DNA of 64,000 nucleotides from Streptomyces sp. STR69 (GCF_024519455.1 NZ_JALJRY010000033.1:55378-119377); one strand, 5' to 3'; counted from the first letter of the stretch, positions 1-9,122 are shown. Notes: a model not told the origin generated them from the sequence alone. Numbers and translations: made by a program.

Positions 1-847
1 GCGCGTTGTGGGTCTGCTCCAGAAGCACTTCGAAGCGGGCGAGACAGTCGCCCTCCTGGCGCGTGACGACCTTGAGGGTGTCCTGGAGCTCGCCGTACGC
101 GAGATACGGCTCGTCGCGCCGCAGGTCGAAGTCGACGCCCGAGGCGCGCGCGATGGGCCCGCTCACTCCGTAGGCGTGCACGGCCTCCGCGGACAGCGCG
201 CCGACTCCCCGGGTGCGCCCACGGAAGATCTCGTTGCCGAGCACCAGGTCGTCGAAGCGGTCCATCCGGGAGCGCACGGCGGCGACTGCTTCACGCGCGC
301 GGGAGGCCCATCCGGCGGGCAGGTCCTCCTTGAGGCCGCCGACGCGGTTGAACATGTAGTGCATACGCCCGCCGGAGACCTCCTCCATGACGTTCTGGAG
401 GACCTCGCGCTCCCGGAACGCGTAGAACACCGGGGTGATACCGCCCAGTTCCAGGGGGTAGGACCCCAGGAACATCAGGTGGTTGAGCACCCGGTTCAGC
501 TCGGCGAGCAGGGTGCGCGTCCACACCGCGCGCGGGGGCACCTCCATGCCGAGCATGCGCTCCACCGCGAGGACGACGCCCAGCTCGTTCGAGAACGCCG
601 ACAGCCAGTCGTGGCGGTTGGCGAGCATGATGATCTGGCGGTAGTCGCGCGCCTCGAAGAGCTTCTCGGCGCCGCGGTGCATATAGCCGATCACCGGCTC
701 CGCGTGCTGGATGCGCTCGCCGTCCAGCACGAGCCGCAGCCGCAGCACTCCGTGCGTGGAGGGGTGCTGGGGGCCGATGTTGAGCACCATGTCGGTGCTC
801 TCCGCGGCGCCGCCGATCCCGACCGTGGTCTCCGTCGTGGGAGTCAT
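1..847 (-). CDS. nuoD: NADH-quinone oxidoreductase subunit D (partial, C-terminus outside window)
   Basis: The gene reads leftward from an ATG at 845-847 and leaves the window before its stop, so about 282 residues are visible. NuoD is the 49-kDa-type subunit of complex I and belongs to the peripheral arm that carries electrons to quinone. The visible part has the family motifs NIGPQHPSTHG near residue 23, YMHRGAEKLFE, and NRHDWLS, followed by the RMHYMFNRVGGLKEDLP segment, which marks the NuoD fold. The first 20 or so residues are a short Thr-rich leader. Only 31 bp separate it from the divergent PH-domain gene at 879. Streptomyces often carry an extra nuoD outside the main nuo operon, and I cannot tell which copy this is. 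Family assignment is firm. Confidence 0.93.
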   Translation of the reverse strand, partial: MTPTTETTVGIGGAAESTDMVLNIGPQHPSTHGVLRLRLVLDGERIQHAEPVIGYMHRGAEKLFEARDYRQIIMLANRHDWLSAFSNELGVVLAVERMLGMEVPPRAVWTRTLLAELNRVLNHLMFLGSYPLELGGITPVFYAFREREVLQNVMEEVSGGRMHYMFNRVGGLKEDLPAGWASRAREAVAAVRSRMDRFDDLVLGNEIFRGRTRGVGALSAEAVHAYGVSGPIARASGVDFDLRRDEPYLAYGELQDTLKVVTRQEGDCLARFEVLLEQTHNA

Positions 848-878
848 GGACACAGTCTCTCGTACGTACGCTTGCGCC

Positions 879-1379
879 ATGGAAACGGGGACTGCCGCTC
901 AGGACGACGCGGCGCGCGAGCCGGTGTGGACCGGGCTGCCGCCGGGGCTGCTGAAGATGCGACGGATGCTGCTGGTGGTGTGGCTGGGGGTGCTGGCCAT
1001 GGCCCTGGGAGTGCCGCTGGGCCTGTTGGCCGGCCCGGGGTGGGCGGCGTTCGCGCTGCTGCCGCTCGGCGTCATGGCGTGGGGCTGGGTGGTCCTGGGC
1101 CGCAACTGGCGCTCCTGGCGGTACGCCGAGCGCGCCGACGACCTGCTGATCAGCAAGGGCGTGCTGTGGCACCACGAGACGATCGTGCCCTACGGGCGGA
1201 TGCAGCTCGTGGAGGTGACCTCGGGGCCCGTGGAGCGGCATTTCGGGCTCGCGAGCGTGCAGCTGCACACGGCCGCCGCGGCGACCGACGCGACCATCCC
1301 GGGCCTCGACCCGGCCGAGGCCGAACGGCTGCGCGACCGGCTCACCGAGCTCGGCGAGGCCCGATCGGCGGGGCTGTGA
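879..1379 (+). CDS. PH domain-containing membrane protein (YdbS-like, bPH_2)
   Basis: A 166-residue protein with two adjacent hydrophobic helices (about residues 29-70, rich in Leu, Val and Gly) followed by a bacterial PH-like domain. That domain begins at YAERADDLLISKGVLWHHE and continues with PYGRMQLVEVTSGPVERHFGLASVQLHT, a pattern typical of the YdbS/DUF304 family. I chose the ATG at 879 because longer upstream reading would overlap the divergent nuoD gene. Its stop overlaps the GTG start of the next gene (GTGA), so the two PH proteins are probably translated together as a pair, as ydbS and ydbT are in Bacillus. The pair may help with membrane stress or secretion of small proteins, but its role here is unknown. 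Confidence 0.85.
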   Translation: METGTAAQDDAAREPVWTGLPPGLLKMRRMLLVVWLGVLAMALGVPLGLLAGPGWAAFALLPLGVMAWGWVVLGRNWRSWRYAERADDLLISKGVLWHHETIVPYGRMQLVEVTSGPVERHFGLASVQLHTAAAATDATIPGLDPAEAERLRDRLTELGEARSAGL

Positions 1380-2731
1380 CGACGCCGGGCGCCGACAAGG
1401 ACGTGCCCGGGGCCGCAGCGGTCGTACGGGAACAAGTGCCCGTGGTGGAGCGGCGGTTGCATCCGGTGACGCCGTTGCGCCGGGCGTGGGCGCCGGTCGC
1501 CGTCATCATCGGGTGGGCGGTCCACGACCCCAACCAGGCGCAGGAACAGCTGACCCGGCTGACCACCATCACCCTGCTGATCGCGCTGGCCGTGATCGTG
1601 CCGGCCGCCGGGCTGTACGGCTTCCTGACCTGGTGGTTCACCCACTTCGCGGTGACCGACACCGAACTGCGCATCCGTACCGGCCTGTTGTTCCGGCGCA
1701 CCGCGCACATCCGGCTGGAGCGCATCCAGGCGGTCGACGTGACACAGCCGCTCCTCGCGCGCGTGGCGGGCGTCGCCAAGCTGAAGCTGGACGTCGTAGG
1801 GACGGACAAGAAGGACGAACTCGCCTTCCTCGGAGAGGGCGAGGCGCGGGCGCTGCGGGCCGAACTGCTCGCGCGGGCGGCCGGGTTCGCGCCCGAGACC
1901 GCCCACGAGGTGGGCGAGGCACCCTCCCAGCAACTGCTGCATGTGCCGGCCGGGGTCCTCGCGGTGTCCCTGGTGCTGACCGGCGCCACCTGGGGGTCGC
2001 TGGCCGCCGCACTCGTCGTACCGCCGCTGCTGTGGCTCGCCACCCACAGCGTGTGGACGGTCCTCGCGACCGCGCTGCCGCTGCTGGGCGCGGCGGGCGC
2101 GAGCAGTGTGGGGCGGTTCGTCGGCGAGTACGACTGGACGGTGGGCGAGTCCCCGGACGGGCTGCGCATCGACCACGGGCTGCTGGACCGCACGCACGAG
2201 ACGGTGCCCCCGGGGCGGGTGCAGGCCGTGCGGATCGTGGAGCCGTTGCTGTGGCGGCGGCGCGGGTGGGTGCGGGTCGAACTGGACGTGGCCGGCTCGT
2301 CCAACTCCGTGCTGGTGCCGGTCGCGCCCCGCGAGATCGCCGAGTCGGTCGTCGCGCGCGTGCTGCCCGGTGTGACGGTGCCGTCGCGCCCGGAGCTGTC
2401 CCGGCCGCCGCGCAGGGCGGGTCGCTGCATGCCGCTGTGGTGGCGGGGCTACGGCCTCGCGGTCACCGACACGGTCTTCGTGGCCCGGCACGGGCTGCTG
2501 CGCCGCAGCACGGCGCTGGTGCCGCACGCGAAGGTGCAGAGCGTACGGCTCACGCAAGGGCCCTGGGCGCGGCTCTGGAGGCTTGCCGAGGTGCATGTGG
2601 ACACCGGGGCCAACGCGACCGTGACAGCCCGTCTGCGGGACGCCGACGAGGCAGCGGAGCTGCTCCGTGCCCAGGCCGAACGCTCCCGGACGAGCCGCAG
2701 GGACGCCCGCCCGGACCGCTGGATGGCCTGA
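1376..2731 (+). CDS. PH domain-containing membrane protein (YdbT-like, multiple bPH_2)
   Basis: A 451-residue membrane protein that starts at the GTG overlapping the preceding stop codon. It holds three PH-like blocks. The first follows a transmembrane pair and reads FAVTDTELRIRTGLLFRRTAHIRLERIQ; the second is around VGESPDGLRIDHGLL; the third is around LAVTDTVFVARHGLLRRSTALVPHAKVQ. The block spacing and the RIQAV/RVQAV/KVQSV motifs fit YdbT-type proteins. Transmembrane segments lie before block one (near residues 60-90) and between blocks one and two. The second half ends in an Arg-rich cytoplasmic tail. It is almost certainly the partner of the short PH protein just upstream. Substrate or partner is not known. 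Confidence 0.85.
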   Translation: MTTPGADKDVPGAAAVVREQVPVVERRLHPVTPLRRAWAPVAVIIGWAVHDPNQAQEQLTRLTTITLLIALAVIVPAAGLYGFLTWWFTHFAVTDTELRIRTGLLFRRTAHIRLERIQAVDVTQPLLARVAGVAKLKLDVVGTDKKDELAFLGEGEARALRAELLARAAGFAPETAHEVGEAPSQQLLHVPAGVLAVSLVLTGATWGSLAAALVVPPLLWLATHSVWTVLATALPLLGAAGASSVGRFVGEYDWTVGESPDGLRIDHGLLDRTHETVPPGRVQAVRIVEPLLWRRRGWVRVELDVAGSSNSVLVPVAPREIAESVVARVLPGVTVPSRPELSRPPRRAGRCMPLWWRGYGLAVTDTVFVARHGLLRRSTALVPHAKVQSVRLTQGPWARLWRLAEVHVDTGANATVTARLRDADEAAELLRAQAERSRTSRRDARPDRWMA

Positions 2732-2775
2732 CGGCCTGGTCCCCTGCCTTGGCCCGACGCCCGGTCAGGACCCGG

Positions 2776-4065
2776 TCAGGAGGCCGCGCTGCGCAGTCCG
2801 GGAAGGTTGATCTGCTCGGTCTCGTCGTGCGCCGTCAGGTCGATGACCTGGACCGCGCCGACACCCCGGGACCGCTCGTCGGCCGGCTTGAACTGCGCCT
2901 CGGCCTCCGCCTTGTGCACCGCCAGGGCCTCCTGGCCCACGACGTCGGCGAGATCCTCGTTCTGTACGGCGTCCATCTCGGCGGACGCCGCGCCCTTCTG
3001 CATGCCGAAGAAGTCGAACCCGCCCTCGATCGGCCGCCGTACGGGAGATGCCGGTACGACCGCCACCGCGGTCGGCACGGTGAAGTGGCCCGCCGGATGC
3101 GCGGGTTGGGCGGACTTTGCGGCCGGGGGGACGGCGGCCGCGTGCTCATGCCCGTCGACCGCCTCGGGCTTCCCCTCCGCCTCGTCCTCCTGCGCGGCCT
3201 CCGACTCGGCCGCGGGGCCGCCGGTGGCCTCCACCGGGGCGGGCTCGGCCGACGCGGAGTCGTCGTCCTTCGGCGCGGGCGCCGCGGACTCCGAGTCGTC
3301 GTCGAGGCGCACCAGCGCCGCCTGCGCCCGCAGGAACAGCTTGGACCCCTCCGGGGAGAACACCGGTGAAGCCGCCGGCTTCTTCTCCGCGACGGCCCCG
3401 GTCTCGGACTCCTCGTCGGCGTCCTCGGTCCCGTCGGTCTCGTCCTCGGCGTCCGTCCCGGACTCGACCGGGGCAGCCACAGCCTCGGTGTCGTCGGCAT
3501 CGTCGTCCTGGAGATCCACGAGGTCCAGGTCCAGGTTCAGGTCCGCGTCCGCCGGGATCTCGGCGTCGCCGTCCTCCGGAACCGGCGGCAACGCGCGCGT
3601 GCCGGGTTCCGCGGCCTCTATCTCCAGCAGGCGGCGGCCCTCCAGGGCGCTGGCGCGCTCGGTCTCCGCCGTGGCGTACCGGCGCAGCAGCGCCGCGTGT
3701 TCGTTGCGCAGACCCGCGAGCTCCGTGCGCTTGGCGCGCAGCTTGTGCTCCAGCTTGACGCGCAGTTCGCGCGACTCGTCGAGGTCGGACTCAAGTTCGG
3801 CGAGCCGCTCCTCGTAGCGCCACTCGTCGCTCGTACGCGCGCGTACCAGGTCGGCGACCTGCTTGCCCGCCTGAGTGTCCCAGCGGCGCATGACGGCCGC
3901 CCCGACGAGCGCGGTCGCGGCGGCTATCGCGGCGACTATGCGCAGCGCGGCGGCTTGCGAGAAGACCCACGGCCCGAAGGCGCAGACGAGCGACACGCCT
4001 GCGATCGCCGAGGGAGGCAACAGCCGGTGCAACGGCGGGGAATGGCGGTGACGTCCACGTGGCAT
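2776..4065 (-). CDS. Membrane-anchored coiled-coil protein with acidic low-complexity C-terminus
   Basis: A 429-residue protein with no enzyme motif that I recognise. A basic N-terminus (first 15 residues, His/Arg/Pro) leads into two hydrophobic helices at about residues 17-60. A predicted coiled coil follows (RYEERLAELESDLDESRELR and onward, about 80-145). The next 200 residues are Asp, Glu, Ala and Pro rich and look disordered. The tail from about 330 to 400 is more ordered (a GGFDFFGMQ segment). The layout suggests a membrane-tethered scaffold or division/cell-wall-associated protein as found widely in Streptomyces; this is inference only. It is transcribed toward the convergent PH-domain operon, with 44 bp between the stops. 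Confidence 0.7.
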   Translation of the reverse strand: MPRGRHRHSPPLHRLLPPSAIAGVSLVCAFGPWVFSQAAALRIVAAIAAATALVGAAVMRRWDTQAGKQVADLVRARTSDEWRYEERLAELESDLDESRELRVKLEHKLRAKRTELAGLRNEHAALLRRYATAETERASALEGRRLLEIEAAEPGTRALPPVPEDGDAEIPADADLNLDLDLVDLQDDDADDTEAVAAPVESGTDAEDETDGTEDADEESETGAVAEKKPAASPVFSPEGSKLFLRAQAALVRLDDDSESAAPAPKDDDSASAEPAPVEATGGPAAESEAAQEDEAEGKPEAVDGHEHAAAVPPAAKSAQPAHPAGHFTVPTAVAVVPASPVRRPIEGGFDFFGMQKGAASAEMDAVQNEDLADVVGQEALAVHKAEAEAQFKPADERSRGVGAVQVIDLTAHDETEQINLPGLRSAAS

Positions 4066-4159
4066 GGCCAGAAACTTACCGCGCGTAGGCGAATCATGGT
4101 GCCCCGCCCGGTAAAAACACAGCCACTCCTATTCTCTCGCCTCAGTCGAACGGTCACTT

Positions 4160-5290
4160 TCAGCCGTTACCGAGCCGTCCGCTCAACCACTCCAGGGTCG
4201 CCGGGATCTCCCGTCGCCAGGTGTTGAAGTTGTGACCGCCGCTGTCCAGGATGATCGACGCGATACGGGTGGAGTTGTTGGCCCGCACCTTGTCGATGAA
4301 TTTCAGGGTGTCCTTGTAGTTGTGCTCCCCGGCCTTGCTGCTGGTGACGAGCAGTGAGGTGTCGGGCGCGGGCCGGTGCTTGAGGTACCACCACAGGTTC
4401 GCCTCGTTCCGCAGCGTCTCGTCTCCCTGGAAGAGGTCACCGGTGGTGGGGTCGATCGGCGCCTTGTAGTACGGCGAAAGGCCTGCGCCCGCCGCGTACA
4501 CCCCGGGGTGGTGCATGGCGAGTTTCAGGGCGCAGTAACCGCCCGTGGAATCACCGACGATGCCCCAGGTCCCGGGTTTTTTGCCCACCCTGTAGTGGGC
4601 CGTCACGGCATCCGGGAGGTCCTTGGCGAAGAAGGACTCGGTCCGCGGTCCGCCCGGGACGTCCACGCACTCCGTGTCGCGCGGCGGCGCCACCGTGGGC
4701 CGCAGCATCACCAGGATCATCGGCTGCATCCGGCCGTTCTTGGCCAGCTGCAGTGCCGTGCGCGGGTAGTTGAGCTTGTCGACGAGCGCCTGGGCGGTGC
4801 CCGGGTACCCCGTGAGGACGACCGTCGCCGGGAACGTGCGCGTGCGGTACCGCGGCTGGAAGTACTCCGGCGGCAGATAGACGTAGGCGGGGGTGGCGAT
4901 GTGGGTCGTACGGCCGACTATGTCGACGCGCTGCACCTGGCCCACGCTGCTCGGCAGGGAGGCGCCGCCCGGGGCGTCCACCCGCCGGGTGCCGACCACC
5001 TGGAGCGGGCCGTCGGCGCCGCGGAGCGCCGTGTGGTCGACGACCACGCCCTGGCCGGTCTCCCGGCCGAACAGGTCGGACCAGCTGGCGTAGAACCCGA
5101 AGGCCTGGTTGGCGCCGAGGCCGACCGAGACGAAGAGCACCAACTGCGTTGCCAGCAGCAGGCCCACGCGCCCGCTGACGGCTCGCCAGTTGCGCCGCGC
5201 CAGCCTCGGCCACAGCCATACCGTGCCGACGAACAGCAGCACGGCGCACACGAACGCCAGTGCCAGCACTTTGTTGCTCGTGAGTCCCAT
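4160..5290 (-). CDS. Membrane-anchored esterase / alpha-beta hydrolase (esterase D or antigen 85-like)
   Basis: A 376-residue protein with two or three hydrophobic segments at the N-terminus (about residues 5-25, 40-65) followed by an extracellular alpha/beta hydrolase of the putative esterase family. The nucleophile elbow is visible as GIVGDSTGGYCALKLA (G-x-S-x-G form, Ser in DSTGG). The C-terminal SGGHNFNTWR supplies the probable catalytic His. The preceding YLPPEYFQ and TVVLTGYPG segments fit this family, which includes mycolyltransferase-like esterases. The start was placed at the ATG at 5290 because it gives a clean membrane anchor and has a GGGGA-type ribosome site; a longer in-frame reading to 5464 would cross the promoter of the next gene. 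The natural substrate cannot be told from sequence. Confidence 0.82.
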   Translation of the reverse strand: MGLTSNKVLALAFVCAVLLFVGTVWLWPRLARRNWRAVSGRVGLLLATQLVLFVSVGLGANQAFGFYASWSDLFGRETGQGVVVDHTALRGADGPLQVVGTRRVDAPGGASLPSSVGQVQRVDIVGRTTHIATPAYVYLPPEYFQPRYRTRTFPATVVLTGYPGTAQALVDKLNYPRTALQLAKNGRMQPMILVMLRPTVAPPRDTECVDVPGGPRTESFFAKDLPDAVTAHYRVGKKPGTWGIVGDSTGGYCALKLAMHHPGVYAAGAGLSPYYKAPIDPTTGDLFQGDETLRNEANLWWYLKHRPAPDTSLLVTSSKAGEHNYKDTLKFIDKVRANNSTRIASIILDSGGHNFNTWRREIPATLEWLSGRLGNG

Positions 5291-5490
5291 GAACTGTCCC
5301 CGCCTGCGCTTTCCGCCCTGGCGACACGCAACCTTCGCGCGCGTTTGCCCCGGGCTTTCCACTGCCTTTGAACCGGCTTTCCGGTGAGGAAGGAACCTCC
5401 TTCCCCTAGACACCGTCCTAGAGGGCGCAATGTCGCCGGATGCCCGAATCGGGCCCGGATCCAAGGTCTCTCGCAGAACTACGGGATGCG

Positions 5491-7326
5491 ATGTCTGTCA
5501 GGATAGATGGGGAATTGTCGGGTGGGGTTCCGAGCCGGTCAGGCCGGGTCCGGCGCATAGTCCGAGGTCCGCGCCCCGAGGTCGTTCCCACGCTCGTCGC
5601 CAGGGCCTGCGCCCTTGTCGGCCTGCTGGACATCGCCGCGGGGGTGTTCCCGCGCTTCCGGCACAGCCGTATGCACACCATGGCGGAGGTGCTGCCGGGT
5701 GCGCTCGGCCCCTTCGCCGCGGCGCTCTCGCTCAGCGTCGGTGTACTGCTGCTGCTCCTCGCGCACGGGCTCAGGCGGCGCAAGCGCCGGGCCTGGCGTG
5801 CCGCGGTGGCATTGCTGCCGGCGGGCGCGGTGGCGCAGTTCGCGTACCGGCACTCGGTCATAGGAGTCGTGATCTCGGCCGCGCTGCTGGCGCCGCTGCT
5901 GATGCACCGCGACGAGTTCCGCGCGCTGCCCGACCCGCGCAGCAGGTGGCGTGCGCTCGCCAACTTCGTGCTCATGGGCGCCGGTTCCCTGGTTCTCGGA
6001 CTGGTCATCGTCAGCGTCCACTCCAAGCGCATGGTCGGCGACCCGAGCCTGGCCGACCGGATCAGTCACGTCCTGTACGGCCTGTTCGGCTTCGAGGGCC
6101 CGGTCGACTACGTAGGGGCCACCTCCTGGACGGTCGCCTTCTCGCTGGGCGCGCTCGGCCTGCTCACCGCCGTGACGACGATCTACCTCGCCTTCCGGCC
6201 CGAACACCCGGCCGCGCGGCTCACCCCGGAGGACGAGACGCATCTGCGCGCCCTCCTGGAGAAGCACGGCCGCCGCGACTCGCTCGGCCACTTCGCGCTC
6301 CGTCGCGACAAGGCCGTCGTCTTCTCGCCCAGCGGCAAGGCGGCGGTGACGTACCGCGTCGTGTCCGGGGTGATGCTCGCCAGTGGTGACCCCATCGGTG
6401 ACGTGGAGGCCTGGCCGGGTGCCATCGAGCGGTTCATGGACGAGGCGAAGGCCCACTCCTGGACGCCGGCCGTCATGGGCTGCTCCGAGACCGGCGGCGA
6501 GGTGTGGACCCGCGAGACCGGCCTCGACGCCCTCGAACTCGGCGACGAGGCGGTGGTGGACGTAGCGGATTTCTCGCTCGCCGGGCGCGCGATGCGCAAC
6601 GTGCGCCAAATGGTGAAGCGCATCGAGCGGGCCGGCTACGAAACCCGGGTACGGCGTGTACGTGACCTCGGCGAGGGCGAGCTGGAGCGGATCCGGCTCG
6701 CCGCGGAAGCCTGGCGCGGCACCGACACCGAACGCGGCTTCTCCATGGCGCTCGGCCGCATCGGCGACCCCGCCGACGGCGACTGCTTCATCGCGACCGC
6801 CCACAAGGCCGACGAACAGCCGGGCGAGTACGGCGACCTGAAGGCGATCCTGCACTTCGTGCCCTGGGGCACCGACGGCATGTCCCTGGACCTGATGCGC
6901 CGCGACCGCGCGGCCGACCCGGGGATGAACGAACTGCTGATCGTCGCCTCCCTCCAGGCGGCGCCCAAGCTCGGCATCACGCGCGTGTCGCTCAACTTCG
7001 CGATGTTCCGCGCGGCCCTCGCCCGCGGCGAGAAGATCGGCGCGGGCCCGGTGCTGCGCGCCTGGCGCGGGCTGCTGGTCTTCCTGTCGCGCTGGTTCCA
7101 GATCGAGTCCCTGTACAAGTTCAACGCCAAGTTCCAGCCCCGCTGGGAGCCGCGCTTCGTCGTCTACCGCGCCTCAGGCGACCTCCCCCGCATCGGCTTC
7201 GCCGCGATGCAGGCCGAGGGCTTCGTCAACCTCGCCCTCCCCCTGCCCCGCTTCCTCCGCCGCCGTACGGCCATGGCTCCGGCCTGCGCCCACGGTCTCG
7301 CGGAACGGGATGTGCGGGCCGCTTGA
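5491..7326 (+). CDS. DUF2156 phosphatidylglycerol lysyltransferase-like membrane protein (MprF/LysX-type)
   Basis: About 611 residues: an N-terminal membrane part with several helices (from about residue 30 to 230) followed by a DUF2156 GNAT-like acyltransferase domain of the kind that moves an amino acid from aminoacyl-tRNA to a lipid. Visible domain features include FSPSGKAAVTYRVVSGVMLASGDPIGD, the VADFSLAGRAMRNVRQMVKRIERAGY segment, and the C-terminal SLYKFNAKFQPRWEPRFVVY block, all typical of MprF-type synthases. There is no lysyl-tRNA synthetase fusion. An alternative ATG lies at 5440 (17 residues longer); neither start has a strong ribosome site. In Actinobacteria such proteins modify phospholipid charge and resistance to cationic peptides; whether Lys, Ala or Orn is transferred is unknown. 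Confidence 0.85.
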   Translation: MSVRIDGELSGGVPSRSGRVRRIVRGPRPEVVPTLVARACALVGLLDIAAGVFPRFRHSRMHTMAEVLPGALGPFAAALSLSVGVLLLLLAHGLRRRKRRAWRAAVALLPAGAVAQFAYRHSVIGVVISAALLAPLLMHRDEFRALPDPRSRWRALANFVLMGAGSLVLGLVIVSVHSKRMVGDPSLADRISHVLYGLFGFEGPVDYVGATSWTVAFSLGALGLLTAVTTIYLAFRPEHPAARLTPEDETHLRALLEKHGRRDSLGHFALRRDKAVVFSPSGKAAVTYRVVSGVMLASGDPIGDVEAWPGAIERFMDEAKAHSWTPAVMGCSETGGEVWTRETGLDALELGDEAVVDVADFSLAGRAMRNVRQMVKRIERAGYETRVRRVRDLGEGELERIRLAAEAWRGTDTERGFSMALGRIGDPADGDCFIATAHKADEQPGEYGDLKAILHFVPWGTDGMSLDLMRRDRAADPGMNELLIVASLQAAPKLGITRVSLNFAMFRAALARGEKIGAGPVLRAWRGLLVFLSRWFQIESLYKFNAKFQPRWEPRFVVYRASGDLPRIGFAAMQAEGFVNLALPLPRFLRRRTAMAPACAHGLAERDVRAA

Positions 7327-7445
7327 CCGATCGGGCCGGTCCGGGCGAGCACCCCGCCTCCGGGCGGGGCGCGACCGCCCGGACCGGCCCCTTCGCGTTC
7401 GGCCCACAGGACCGTCACCCCTCCCCCAAGGCCTACGCTGAACGC

Positions 7446-8354
7446 ATGAGCAAGCAGAGCGGGCGCGGGCGCGTCGCGGGCCTCCCGGAATGGGACCGGT
7501 GCGCGGTCATGGGGGTCGTGAACGTCACCCCTGATTCCTTCTCCGACGGCGGTCGCTTCTTCGACACCACGGCAGCGGTCAAGCGCGGCCTCGGCCTGGT
7601 CACCGAGGGCGCCGACCTCGTGGACGTCGGCGGGGAGTCCACCCGCCCCGGCGCCACCCGCGTCGACGAGGCCGAAGAACTCAAGCGCGTCATCCCCGTG
7701 GTGCGGGGCCTCGCCTCCGAGGGCGTCACCGTCTCCGTCGACACCATGCGCGCCTCCGTCGCCGAACAGGCCCTCACCGCCGGCGCCGTCCTCGTCAACG
7801 ACGTGAGCGGCGGTCTCGCCGACCCCGCGATGATCCCGGTCGTCGCCGCTTCGGGCGCCCCCTTCGTCGTCATGCACTGGCGCGGCTTCCTGGAGGGCGG
7901 CAACGTCAGGGGCGTCTACGACGACGTCGTCACCGAAGTCGTCGACGAACTGCACGCGCGCGTGGAGGCCGTTCTCGCCGGAGGCATCGCCCCCGACCGT
8001 GTCGTCGTCGACCCGGGCCTCGGCTTCTCCAAGGACGCCGAACACGACCTCGTCCTCCTCGCCCACCTCGACCGGCTGCTCGCCCTCGGCCACCCCCTGC
8101 TCGTCGCCGCCTCCCGCAAGCGGTTCCTCGGCCATGTCCTCGCCGGCCCCGAGGGAGCGCCCCCGCCCGCGCGCGAGCGCGACGCCGCCACCGCCGCCGT
8201 CTCCGCGCTCGCGGCGCACGCCGGCGCATGGGCGGTGCGCGTCCACGAGGTGCACGCCACTGCGGACGCCGTACGCGTCGCACGCGCCGTCGAGGGAGCG
8301 CGCGCCCTCGGCGCCCGCACGGCTTCGCGCATCAGCTCCGAGGGAGCCCGGTGA
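7446..8354 (+). CDS. folP: Dihydropteroate synthase
   Basis: A 302-residue enzyme that condenses 6-hydroxymethyl-7,8-dihydropterin pyrophosphate with p-aminobenzoate to give dihydropteroate, the step blocked by sulfonamides. The diagnostic loops are present: MGVVNVTPDSFSDGG near the start, DVGGESTRPGA, VSVDTMRASVAE, VLVNDVSGG, a VDPGLGFSKDAEHD segment and the C-terminal RVHEV. The ATG at 7446 follows a short leader after the DUF2156 gene. The stop overlaps the GTG of the NTF2-like gene (GTGA), so the two are coupled. It heads the folate group folP-folB-folK, with folE convergent downstream. Confidence 0.97.
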   Translation: MSKQSGRGRVAGLPEWDRCAVMGVVNVTPDSFSDGGRFFDTTAAVKRGLGLVTEGADLVDVGGESTRPGATRVDEAEELKRVIPVVRGLASEGVTVSVDTMRASVAEQALTAGAVLVNDVSGGLADPAMIPVVAASGAPFVVMHWRGFLEGGNVRGVYDDVVTEVVDELHARVEAVLAGGIAPDRVVVDPGLGFSKDAEHDLVLLAHLDRLLALGHPLLVAASRKRFLGHVLAGPEGAPPPARERDAATAAVSALAAHAGAWAVRVHEVHATADAVRVARAVEGARALGARTASRISSEGAR

Positions 8355-8854
8355 GCGCCCCCCACACCGACGTCGAACAGGTCGAACTCGCCAACACGGC
8401 GTTCTACGAGACCCTGGAGCGCGGCGACTTCGACGAGTTGTCCGACCTCTGGCTCACCCCGGCCGACCTGGGCGTCGACGAGGAGTACCACGACCCCGCG
8501 GACACCGGCGTGATCTCCTGCGTGCACCCGGGCTGGCCGGTGCTCACCGGACGCGGCGAGGTCCTGCGGTCGTACGCGCTGATCATGGCGAACACCGAGT
8601 ACATCCAGTTCTTCCTGACCGACGTCCACGTCTCGGTGACCGGCGACACCGCGCTGGTCACCTGCACGGAGAACATCCTCAGCGGCGGCCCGGCCCCCGA
8701 CGACAGCGACGAACTCGGCCCGCTCGTCGGCCAGCTCGTGGTCGCCACGAACGTGTTCCGGCGCACCCCCGAGGGCTGGAAGCTCTGGTCGCACCACGCG
8801 TCGCCGGTCCTGGCCGAAAACGACGAGGACGAAGGCGACGAGTCACCCTCCTGA
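8351..8854 (+). CDS. SnoaL/NTF2-like protein coupled to folP
   Basis: A 167-residue acidic protein of the NTF2/SnoaL-like fold: VELANTAFYETLERGDFDELSDLW at the start, then an SCVHPGWPVLTGRGEVLRSYALIM block, a beta-rich middle and a VATNVFRRTPEGWKLWSHHAS ending, which is the usual signature. It starts at a GTG overlapping the folP stop, so its translation depends on folP. The C-terminus is an Asp/Glu-rich tail. Its lodging between folP and folB is conserved in Streptomyces as far as I recall, but no enzymatic role in folate synthesis has been shown. It could be a ligand-binding or accessory protein; function unknown. Confidence 0.85.
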   Translation: MSAPHTDVEQVELANTAFYETLERGDFDELSDLWLTPADLGVDEEYHDPADTGVISCVHPGWPVLTGRGEVLRSYALIMANTEYIQFFLTDVHVSVTGDTALVTCTENILSGGPAPDDSDELGPLVGQLVVATNVFRRTPEGWKLWSHHASPVLAENDEDEGDESPS

Positions 8855-9028
8855 GCGGGTAGGCGGCTCCAGAGGAGTCGGCCGGAACCCATCAGGACCA
8901 AGAAGTGGTTGGAATCACGAACCGGCGGGTAGGGGCGGCTACCGACCCATGAGCCGCCGGGTTCCCCGGGGGAAACGGTCGGCGAAACCTGCGGGCCCGG
9001 ACGGCGCCCACGCCCTCGCGGCCCGGCA

Positions 9029-9051
9029 CTGTCAGTGCCCGCAGGTAGATT
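9029..9051 (+). promoter_or_regulatory. PafBC/RecA-NDp-like promoter upstream of folB
   Basis: CTGTCAGTG (9029-9037), then exactly 8 bp, then TAGATT (9046-9051). This matches the actinobacterial DNA-damage promoter pattern TTGTCRGTG-N8-TAnnnT in 8 of 9 plus all fixed -10 positions. The -35 element lies in a perfect dyad, GGCACTGTCAGTGCC (9025-9039). The folB start is about 72 bp downstream. The rest of the 8855-9122 intergenic region shows no other clear element. The match is seen; regulation by PafBC is inferred. Confidence 0.6.
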
Positions 9052-9122
9052 CGTTCGAGGCCGGTGTACCGCCCGCACCCGGTACGAACCGGCCACCACC
9101 GACGATTGCAGGAGTGATTCGC

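Noticed and set aside
8..1375. A long open frame upstream of the second PH-domain gene, seemingly extending it to 907 residues
   Set aside because: It runs antisense to nuoD and through the first PH gene in another frame; the coupled GTG at 1376 and family length fit better.
8855..9024. Possible riboswitch upstream of folB
   Set aside because: No conserved riboswitch core or strong stem was visible; only the promoter motif stands out.
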